A stretch of DNA of 5,583 nucleotides from Solirubrobacteraceae bacterium (GTDB lineage: Bacteria; Actinomycetota; Thermoleophilia; Solirubrobacterales; Solirubrobacteraceae), in NCBI GenBank assembly GCA_030043235.1, contig JASHYF010000393.1:1-5583 (forward strand). Direction: 5' to 3'. Positions 1-4,344 of this stretch are shown here, piece after piece. Both the position numbers and the translations under genes were made by a program. Below the pieces are notes generated by a model that searched no databases, had not been told where the DNA came from, and saw nothing but the letters and a program-made list of their open reading frames with translations. Each line of letters opens with the position of its first letter. Position 1 is the first letter of the stretch.

Positions 1-1
1 C

Positions 2-520
2 CGCGAGCACCTCGCGCAGCCACGCCTCCTCGGCGACCGCCACGCGATCGCCCCCGCGCGCCTGTCTGCCCACCCGCTCCAGGCGGCGTTCCACCTGCTC
101 CAGGTCCGCCATCGCCAACTCCGTCTCTACCGTCTCCATATCTCTCATCGGGTCCACGCTGCCCTCGGGATGCACGACGCTCGCATCGGTGTGCACCCGC
201 ACCACGTGCGCGACCGCGTCCGTCTCGCGGATGTTCGCCAGGAAGCGGTTGCCCAGGCCCTCGCCTTTGTGGGCCCCCGCAACCAACCCGGCGATGTCGT
301 GGAAGTCGATCGTGTCCCACACGATCTCCGACGCCCCCACCGTCCGCGCCACCTCCTCCAGGCGCGCGTCGCGCACCGGCACCACCGCCACGTTCGGCTC
401 GATCGTCGTGAACGGGTAGTTCGCCGCTTCGGCCCCGGCCTTGGTGAGCGCGTTGAACAGCGACGACTTGCCCGCGTTGGGCATGCCCACGATGCCGATG
501 CGCGTGCTCACCGCGCGCAT
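2..520 (-). CDS. ychF: Redox-regulated ATPase/GTPase YchF (OLA1 family), 5' part only
   Basis: This is the N-terminal 173 codons of YchF, a universal Obg-related P-loop NTPase that prefers ATP and associates with ribosomes. The reading frame runs off the left edge, so the rest of the G domain and the C-terminal TGS domain are missing. Visible are the P-loop GMPNAGKSS (residues 12-20), the switch I segment NYPFTTIEPN (34-43), the G3 motif DIAG (75-78) and the family signature GAHKGEGLGNRFLANIRET (82-100). Residues about 125-150 form the charged start of the coiled-coil insertion. Identification is firm. The ATG at 520 has GGAAAG directly against it, with no spacer. A GTG at 511, three codons in, sits 9 nt from the same GGAAAG and starts the protein at STRIGIVG, so it may be the true start. 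The gene is divergent from the small plus-strand gene at 586. Confidence 0.96.
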   Translation of the reverse strand, partial: MRAVSTRIGIVGMPNAGKSSLFNALTKAGAEAANYPFTTIEPNVAVVPVRDARLEEVARTVGASEIVWDTIDFHDIAGLVAGAHKGEGLGNRFLANIRETDAVAHVVRVHTDASVVHPEGSVDPMRDMETVETELAMADLEQVERRLERVGRQARGGDRVAVAEEAWLREVLA

Positions 521-585
521 CTTTCCAGGGATCCCGCCAGAGACACGCGCGTACCGTCCCAAGGGCGGCGTAGTTTCGAGCGACG
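521..585. other. Divergent intergenic region between ychF and the DUF4258-like gene
   Basis: This 65 bp gap must hold the start signals for two divergent genes. The only clear element is GGAAAG at 521-526 (minus strand), a candidate ribosome binding site for ychF. I see no convincing -35/-10 pair on either strand and only a weak GAG before the GTG at 586. The plus-strand transcript probably has a very short leader. Confidence 0.5.
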
Positions 586-858
586 GTGACGAAAATCGAT
601 CGCTTCACGTGGACAGTCCACGCGGAAGAGCGCCTGCCAGAACGTGGCCTGACGCGGGCACGCGTAGAGCGCGCCATTCAAACACTGCACCCGATCCGCG
701 AGAGTAGCGAAGGATCGGCCGATTGGCGCGTGGACGCGGGAACCTTCGTGGTCGTCTACGACCATCCTGATGGTGAGGATGTCTGCGCCGCGCGGATCAT
801 CAGTGCGTGGATCAAGCGCGAGCGCAAGCGGCGTAGGCCGGAGGACTATCCTGGATGA
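586..858 (+). CDS. DUF4258-like small protein (90 aa), candidate toxin partner
   Basis: This 90-residue protein begins at GTG and resembles DUF4258. It has an N-terminal H-x3-R-x3-RG pattern in VHAEERLPERGL (His12, Arg16, Arg20, Gly21), then a helix (TRARVERAI), then two strand-like stretches, FVVVYDH and CAARIISAW, and a very basic tail KRERKRRR (77-84). The biochemical function of the family is not settled. Small DUF4258 proteins are often encoded beside a DUF2283 protein, as here, and such pairs have been suggested to be toxin-antitoxin-like; that role is inference. The stop overlaps the next start (ATGA, 855-858), so the two are probably translationally coupled. By hand count about 27 of 90 codons end in A or T, against about 7 of 137 in the epimerase gene, which suggests recent acquisition or weak codon selection. 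A ribosome binding site is not obvious. Confidence 0.8.
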   Translation: MTKIDRFTWTVHAEERLPERGLTRARVERAIQTLHPIRESSEGSADWRVDAGTFVVVYDHPDGEDVCAARIISAWIKRERKRRRPEDYPG

Positions 859-1082
859 CAACCTTGTACGCCTATTACGACCCTGACGCCGATATCGCCT
901 GGCTTCCCACCGGCCACTCCGACCGTGTCGTCAGCGAGGAGGTCGAGTGGGGTTTGGTCGATCACGACGCCGCCACCGATGAGGTCGTGGCCGTCGAGAT
1001 TTGGGCCGCTAGCAAGCGCCTGCCGCCAGCCGTCCTCAATGTTCTTCCAAGACCCGGCAAGTCTCATGGCGTAGCGGCCTGA
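855..1082 (+). CDS. DUF2283-like small protein (75 aa), candidate antitoxin partner
   Basis: The 75-residue product fits DUF2283. It opens with the family's YDPDAD motif (residues 8-13), has an acidic middle SEEVEWGLVDHD (27-38), and continues with VVAVEIWAASKRLP (44-57), matching the usual pattern of an acidic turn followed by a V-G/A-I-E-I-x-x-A-S strand. It starts at the ATG that overlaps the stop of the DUF4258-like gene by 4 nt, so it is almost certainly co-translated with it. Its acidic character complements the basic partner, consistent with direct binding, but that is inference. About 20 of 75 codons end in A or T, the same relaxed usage as its partner. The last 15 codons and the stop overlap, tail to tail, the end of the PAP2 gene on the other strand. 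Confidence 0.82.
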   Translation: MTTLYAYYDPDADIAWLPTGHSDRVVSEEVEWGLVDHDAATDEVVAVEIWAASKRLPPAVLNVLPRPGKSHGVAA

Positions 1083-1584
1083 ATCGGCCGCATGGATACG
1101 CGATCGCCACGCTGCCCGCGACCACGCTGCCCAGCAAGGCCCCCGCAAGCACGTCGGAGGGGTAGTGCACTCCCAGGTACAGCCGTGACAGCGACAGCCC
1201 GCAGGCCAGCGCGTACAGCGGTCCGGCCGGCAGCCCCAGGCGCCGCAACAGCGGCGCGGCCACGAACGACGTGGACGCGTGCGCGCTGGGGAAGCTCAGG
1301 CGCGTGGTTGTGCCCATGAGCGGCGGCAAGCCTGCCAGCGCGGGTCGCGGGCGGCGGACGAGCAGCTTGATGGTCGTGTTCAACGCGTAGGTGCCCGCGA
1401 TCGTCCGCGTCACGCGACGCCAGCGGTCGCCTCGCTCGGGGTCGAGGACGGCGCCGGCGATGCCGATCGCCATCCACACGCCGCCATGCTCCCCAATGCG
1501 CGAGAACCGCGCCACCGCGCGCTCGGCACCGGGGCTGTGCCCACGCGTTCGCGCCACGCGCAGCAGCCGCTCATCGAGATTCAC
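1036..1584 (-). CDS. PAP2-family membrane phosphatase (lipid phosphate phosphatase-like)
   Basis: This is a vanadium-haloperoxidase/PAP2-fold phosphatase with the full catalytic set: motif 1 KLLVRRPRP (K-x6-RP), motif 2 PSAH inside FPSAHAS, and motif 3 SRLYLGVHYPSD (SR-x5-H-x3-D). Such enzymes remove phosphate from lipids such as phosphatidic acid or undecaprenyl diphosphate using a histidine nucleophile facing the outside of the membrane. Hydrophobic stretches surround the motifs (VWMAIGIAGAVL, the ALACGL segment and DVLAGALLGSVVAGSVAIAY). The substrate cannot be read from the sequence. The start is uncertain: the frame is open to a TTG at 1632, with GTG codons at 1599 and 1584, and none has a good ribosome binding site. 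I chose 1584 because it places VNLDERLLRVAR at the N-terminus and leaves the repeat-like DNA upstream non-coding. From 1584 the protein is 182 residues. Its 3' end overlaps the DUF2283 gene by 47 bp. Confidence 0.88.
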   Translation of the reverse strand: MNLDERLLRVARTRGHSPGAERAVARFSRIGEHGGVWMAIGIAGAVLDPERGDRWRRVTRTIAGTYALNTTIKLLVRRPRPALAGLPPLMGTTTRLSFPSAHASTSFVAAPLLRRLGLPAGPLYALACGLSLSRLYLGVHYPSDVLAGALLGSVVAGSVAIAYPCGRFRPLRHETCRVLEEH

Positions 1585-1630
1585 GTGATGTGATGACACG
1601 GAGTGAGGGCGGTCGATGGTCAAGCGAGGC

Positions 1631-1681
1631 AAGGACGCAGTGAGCGAAGCGTGCTCAGCACACGAGCGATCGAGGACGCAG
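1631..1681. repeat. Imperfect direct repeat flanking a short dyad
   Basis: AAGGACGCAG at 1631-1640 recurs as GAGGACGCAG at 1672-1681, 9 of 10 bases identical and 41 bp apart. Between them are the related words GAGCGAAGCG and GAGCGATCGAG, and a dyad GTGCT-c-AGCAC (1651-1661). The whole could be one unit of a dispersed intergenic repeat or a regulatory region for the downstream PAP2 gene. Chance similarity in GC-rich DNA is also possible. Confidence 0.4.
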
Positions 1682-1689
1682 CATTGCGC

Positions 1690-1702
1690 CGGCCAGCGGC
1701 CG
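1690..1702 (-). terminator. Weak hairpin just after the 72-aa gene, possible operon end
   Basis: Two bases beyond the TAG of the 72-residue gene, the minus strand reads CGGCCGCTGGCCG, a perfect 5 bp GC stem with a 3-base loop. No T-run follows, so it is not a canonical intrinsic terminator. T-poor hairpins of this kind are common at gene ends in high-GC actinobacteria. A simple GC-rich coincidence is equally possible. Confidence 0.25.
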
Positions 1703-1704
1703 CC

Positions 1705-1923
1705 CTAGCCAAATCCCACGTGCGACTCGTCCTTGTCGGCGCTCACGAACACGACTTGGCTGAGGTCCACGCGCACGGGTCCGTCCTCGCCTTCCACGTC
1801 ATGCCAGCCGCTGCCGCCGACGAGCGCCTGATTGAGCTCGTTCAGCTGCTCGTCGCTCACGCGCAGCGCGAGCACGGGGCCGCCCTTGAAGCCGATGCTT
1901 ATGCGTCTCGAGCCCACGGGCAT
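1705..1923 (-). CDS. 72-aa protein of unknown function, translationally coupled to mce
   Basis: I do not recognise a family. The 72-residue protein has no membrane segment, signal peptide or cysteines. It reads as strand ISIGFKGGPVLALRV (8-22), helix SDEQLNELNQALVGG (23-37), an acidic Gly-rich loop (GWHDVEGEDG, 39-48) and a second strand pair VRVDLSQVVFVSAD (50-63), which suggests a small compact alpha/beta domain. It is probably real: the ATG overlaps the epimerase stop by one base (TGATG), and GGAG lies 8 nt upstream inside the epimerase gene, a good ribosome binding site. The codons are as GC-rich as the neighbours. Position implies co-expression with the epimerase and the FtsH-like protease; no function can be assigned. 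Confidence 0.75.
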   Translation of the reverse strand: MPVGSRRISIGFKGGPVLALRVSDEQLNELNQALVGGSGWHDVEGEDGPVRVDLSQVVFVSADKDESHVGFG

Positions 1924-2336
1924 CAGCGGGGCTCCGCCGCCGGCTGCACGATCTCGGTGAGCACGCCGCCGGTCGCGCGCGGGTGCACGAACGCGACGCG
2001 CGAGCCGCGGATGCCGGGTCGCGGCTGCTCGTCGATCAGCCGTATGCCGGCCTGCTTGAGCGCGCGCAGAGCGCTGTCGATGTCGGACACCTGATAGGCC
2101 ACGTGGTGCAGTCCCGGCCCCTGCTTGGCGAGGAACTTGCCCACCGGCGTGTCCGCGCCGAGTGGCGCGAGCAGCTCGACGTGGTTCTCGCCGACGTCCA
2201 GCAGCACGGCCTCCACGCCCTGCTGCTCGACGACCTCGCGGTGCGCGACCTCGAGCTCGAGCCTGTCGCGGTACAGCTCGAGCGCGGGCTCGATCTCCTC
2301 GACGGCCACGCCGATGTGATCGATGCGGCTGAACAC
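1923..2336 (-). CDS. mce: Methylmalonyl-CoA epimerase
   Basis: This 137-residue protein of the vicinal oxygen chelate superfamily interconverts the (2R) and (2S) forms of methylmalonyl-CoA. It thereby links propionyl-CoA carboxylation to methylmalonyl-CoA mutase and succinyl-CoA in the cytosol. Two beta-alpha-beta-beta-beta repeats are visible. Candidate metal ligands are His7 (DHIGVAV), Glu54 (NHVELLAPL) or a neighbour, His77/His78 (GLHHVAYQV) and Glu128 (GGVLTEIVQP). Length and motifs match the family. The frame is open much further upstream, but that part is antisense-like filler overlapping the protease gene. The GTG at 2336, giving FSRIDHIGV at the N-terminus, is the natural start. It lies 10 nt after the protease stop without a clear ribosome binding site, so reinitiation or coupling is likely. 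No mutase or carboxylase gene is in view. Confidence 0.93.
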   Translation of the reverse strand: MFSRIDHIGVAVEEIEPALELYRDRLELEVAHREVVEQQGVEAVLLDVGENHVELLAPLGADTPVGKFLAKQGPGLHHVAYQVSDIDSALRALKQAGIRLIDEQPRPGIRGSRVAFVHPRATGGVLTEIVQPAAEPR

Positions 2337-2346
2337 GCGCGGCAGT

Positions 2347-4182
2347 CTACAGCCGTTGCGGCTCGCCCTCTTCGGGGTCCCGCGGCCGCGGGATCGCCCT
2401 CGGGCCGGAAGGCGGCTCGTGCCGCTCGCCCTCCGGGGACAATGCGGCCGCGGCCACCACGCGCAGGCCCGATCCCGGCGCGCGCTCCATGCGCGGCACG
2501 CCGTCCATGATCCGCTCGATCGCCTCGCGATCCAGCACCTCGTGCTCGAGCAGCTCTCTGGCGAGCGCATCCAGGTGGCTGCGGTGGGCGACGATCAGCT
2601 TCTGCGCCGCGCGCCTGGCCTCGTCGATCAGATCCTGGCGCTCCTCGTCGCGCAACCGCAAGGTGCGCTCGGACAGGCGCACGTTGCCGTCCGGCGAGCG
2701 CCCCACGCCGGCGGTGCCCATCGCGTAGTCGTGCACCATCGCGTGCGAGATGTCGGCGACGCGCTTGAGATCGTCGGAGGCGCCGGTGGTGATCGCGCCG
2801 AACACGACCTGCTCGGCCACGCGTCCGCCCATCAGCACCGTCATGTAGTCGAGCAGCTCCTCGCGCGTCTTCAGATAGCGGTCCTCGTCGGGCAGGTTCA
2901 AGGTGAAGCCGAGCGCGCGCCCGCGCGGCACGATCGAGATCTTGTGGACTCGATCGACCGAGGGCAAGAGCTCGCCACAGAGCGCATGCCCGGCCTCGTG
3001 GTAGGCGACCACGCGCTTCTCGTGAGCACCCAGCACTCGTTTGGACTGCACGCCGGCGATCACGCGCTCGAGCGCCGAGTCGAAGTCGGCCATCGAGATC
3101 TTCTTCGCGCCGCGCCTGGCGGCGAAGATCGCCGCCTCGTTGCAGATGTTCGCGAGGTCCGCGCCCGCCAGCCCGCTCGTCTGCTGAGCCACTAGCGACA
3201 GGTCCACGTCCTGCAGGGGCTTCTCGCGCGTGTGCACTTCGAGGATGCCGATGCGACCGTTGACGTCGGGGGGCACCACGAACACCTGCCGGTCGAAGCG
3301 CCCTGGGCGCAGGAGCGCGGGGTCGAGCTTCTCGAGCAGGTTCGACGCGGCGATCACCACCACCCGCCCGCTCGTGGAGAACCCATCCATCTCCACCAGC
3401 AGCTGGTTGAGCGTCTGGTCCTTCTCGCCGGAGATGTCCATGCCGCGGTGGCCGCCGACGGCGTCGAGCTCGTCGATGAAGATGATCGCCGGTTCGTGCT
3501 TGCGCGCCACCGCGAACAGGCGGCGGATGCGCGCAGCGCCGAGACCGGCGAACATCTCCACGAACGACGCTGCCGATTGCGCGAAGAACTGCGCGCCCGA
3601 CTCGTTGGCCACAGCCTTCGCCAGCAGCGTCTTGCCCGTCCCCGGCGGTCCGTGCAGCAGTATCCCCTTGGGGACCTTCGCGCCGAGCGCGCGGAAGGAC
3701 CTGGGGTCGCGCAGGAACTCGACGATCTCCTGCAGCTCGCCCTTCGCGTCGTCCACGCCGGCGATGTCCTTGAACGTCACCGACTGGCCGGACGCGGGCT
3801 TGATGCGCTGCGGCTTGACCCGCGGCATCACCTTCAGCATCCGCCAGAAGAAGAACACGAGCGCGACGACGAACACGATCCCGAACAGCGGCTCCCAGTC
3901 GGCCGCGAACGTCTGGACTTCCTGCGTGAACGAAGGACCGGGCACCACCGGCTGATGCACGATGCTGGCTGCGTTCGCCGTTCGCGCAGGGTGCGCGCCC
4001 GCACGGACGGCGCTCGCGCTTCGTGCAGCGTGCACGCCCGCGCGGGCCGCCGGCGCCGCGGGGGCGTGGGCGCGTGTGATCTGGGTGGACGTGGCCTGCG
4101 TCGAGGTCGTGCGCGCCGCTGGAAGCACCGCCGGATACGCTTCCGCGCCCGGCGAGCCGGCGGCAGCCAGGGGAGCGCTCAT
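2347..4182 (-). CDS. FtsH-like membrane-anchored AAA+ zinc metalloprotease, divergent type
   Basis: From the ATG at 4182 this is a 611-residue FtsH-family protease, which unfolds and degrades membrane and cytosolic proteins using ATP. Present are Walker A GPPGTGKT (178-185), pore loop MFAGLG (210-215), Walker B IIFIDELDAV (233-242), sensor 1 AASN (278-281), the second region of homology RPGRFDR (292-298), the zinc motif HEAGH (395-399) and the third-ligand region TTGASDDL (Asp471). ATPase and protease therefore look intact. Unlike typical FtsH there is one membrane segment (about 99-113, then basic RMLKVMPRVK), no recognisable periplasmic domain, and about 98 residues rich in Ala, Thr and Arg carrying tandem repeats. 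The pore aromatic is kept but FVGVG has become FAGLG. The C-terminus is a Pro/charged tail. The frame extends to an ATG at 4290, but a promoter lies inside that extension; AAGGA three bases before 4182 supports the start chosen. It is probably a paralogue of the housekeeping FtsH. Confidence 0.9.
   Translation of the reverse strand: MSAPLAAAGSPGAEAYPAVLPAARTTSTQATSTQITRAHAPAAPAARAGVHAARSASAVRAGAHPARTANAASIVHQPVVPGPSFTQEVQTFAADWEPLFGIVFVVALVFFFWRMLKVMPRVKPQRIKPASGQSVTFKDIAGVDDAKGELQEIVEFLRDPRSFRALGAKVPKGILLHGPPGTGKTLLAKAVANESGAQFFAQSAASFVEMFAGLGAARIRRLFAVARKHEPAIIFIDELDAVGGHRGMDISGEKDQTLNQLLVEMDGFSTSGRVVVIAASNLLEKLDPALLRPGRFDRQVFVVPPDVNGRIGILEVHTREKPLQDVDLSLVAQQTSGLAGADLANICNEAAIFAARRGAKKISMADFDSALERVIAGVQSKRVLGAHEKRVVAYHEAGHALCGELLPSVDRVHKISIVPRGRALGFTLNLPDEDRYLKTREELLDYMTVLMGGRVAEQVVFGAITTGASDDLKRVADISHAMVHDYAMGTAGVGRSPDGNVRLSERTLRLRDEERQDLIDEARRAAQKLIVAHRSHLDALARELLEHEVLDREAIERIMDGVPRMERAPGSGLRVVAAAALSPEGERHEPPSGPRAIPRPRDPEEGEPQRL
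3967..4044 (-). repeat. Two tandem 39-bp copies coding a 13-residue repeat in the FtsH-like N-terminus
   Basis: Residues 47-59 (RAGVHAARSASAV) and 60-72 (RAGAHPARTANAA) of the protease align over 13 positions with 8 identities. The underlying 39 bp units (4006-4044 and 3967-4005) match at about 30 of 39 bases by hand, indicating an in-frame duplication. A shorter repeat, TSTQA-TSTQI (residues 26-35), lies just upstream. The segment is probably disordered and, given the single membrane span, probably outside the cytoplasmic membrane. Confidence 0.75.
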
Positions 4183-4190
4183 CTGTCCTT
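4180..4190 (-). promoter_or_regulatory. Ribosome binding site deciding the start of the FtsH-like gene
   Basis: The minus strand reads AAGGACAGATG, placing AAGGA three bases before the ATG at 4182, with a further GGGGGAT upstream. Neither of the upstream in-frame ATG codons, at 4215 and 4290, has a comparable site. The spacing is slightly short. Confidence 0.6.
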
Positions 4191-4227
4191 CATCCCCCGC
4201 GAATCCACCATCCATGGCATTGCGCCC

Positions 4228-4256
4228 ATTATGCGGGTTCTTGGGACCGTTGTCGA
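4228..4256 (-). promoter_or_regulatory. Sigma-70-like promoter for the FtsH-like/mce/72-aa operon
   Basis: On the minus strand a -35 box TCGACA (4256-4251) and a -10 box CATAAT (4233-4228) are separated by exactly 17 bp. Each differs from consensus TTGACA/TATAAT at one position. Transcription would start near 4221, giving a leader of about 39 nt to the ATG at 4182. In DNA this GC-rich such a match is unlikely by chance. Confidence 0.7.
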
Positions 4257-4258
4257 GT

Positions 4259-4273
4259 CCTGCAAGTCGCAGG
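4259..4273. repeat. Inverted repeat upstream of the -35 box
   Basis: CCTGC-aagtc-GCAGG (plus strand) is a perfect 5 bp stem with a 5-base loop, ending 2 bp upstream of the -35 box. It could be a regulator site for the operon, or a weak hairpin in the trailer of the M20 gene transcript. It lacks a T-run, so I do not call it a terminator. Confidence 0.35.
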
Positions 4274-4344
4274 GCAACCTCTACCTCCATCGCGCGATCT
4301 GTCGCGAGGCGTGGCGGTCCGGAGCGCAGCTGGGACGCGACGGG

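Larger units (their letters stand above)
1585..1704. other. Non-coding stretch with imperfect repeats between PAP2 gene and 72-aa gene
   Basis: This 120 bp separates two minus-strand genes and shows no supported gene. It holds two copies of RAGGACGCAG (1631-1640 and 1672-1681), a small dyad GTGCTcAGCAC (1651-1661), and a perfect 8-base palindrome TCACGTGA at 1581-1588 that covers the chosen PAP2 start. No sigma-70-like promoter is evident. The GAGCGAAGCG-type wording resembles dispersed intergenic repeats, but copy number cannot be judged from one window. Confidence 0.45.

Noticed and set aside
170..589. Plus-strand open frame opposite ychF (139 codons)
   Set aside because: It is the antisense of a clear ychF; the product is Arg/His-rich with no recognisable fold and is typical of shadow frames in high-GC DNA.
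508..861. Minus-strand open frame opposite the DUF4258-like gene (117 codons)
   Set aside because: It covers the ychF start and the divergent gap, has no family resemblance, and the plus-strand frame matches DUF4258 and is coupled to a DUF2283 gene.
2337..2570. N-terminal extension of the epimerase frame
   Set aside because: The 78 extra residues overlap the protease C-terminal coding region, are Arg/Ser/Cys-rich and match nothing in the epimerase family, which begins at FSRIDHIGV.
2323..3955. Two long plus-strand open frames (290 and 241 codons) opposite the protease gene
   Set aside because: Both are antisense to intact AAA+ and zinc-protease motifs and show low-complexity composition without domains.
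4291..4344. Possible intrinsic terminator after the M20 gene
   Set aside because: Only a short TCGCG/CGCGA pairing is present (near 4292-4310), with no T-run and an unfavourable loop.
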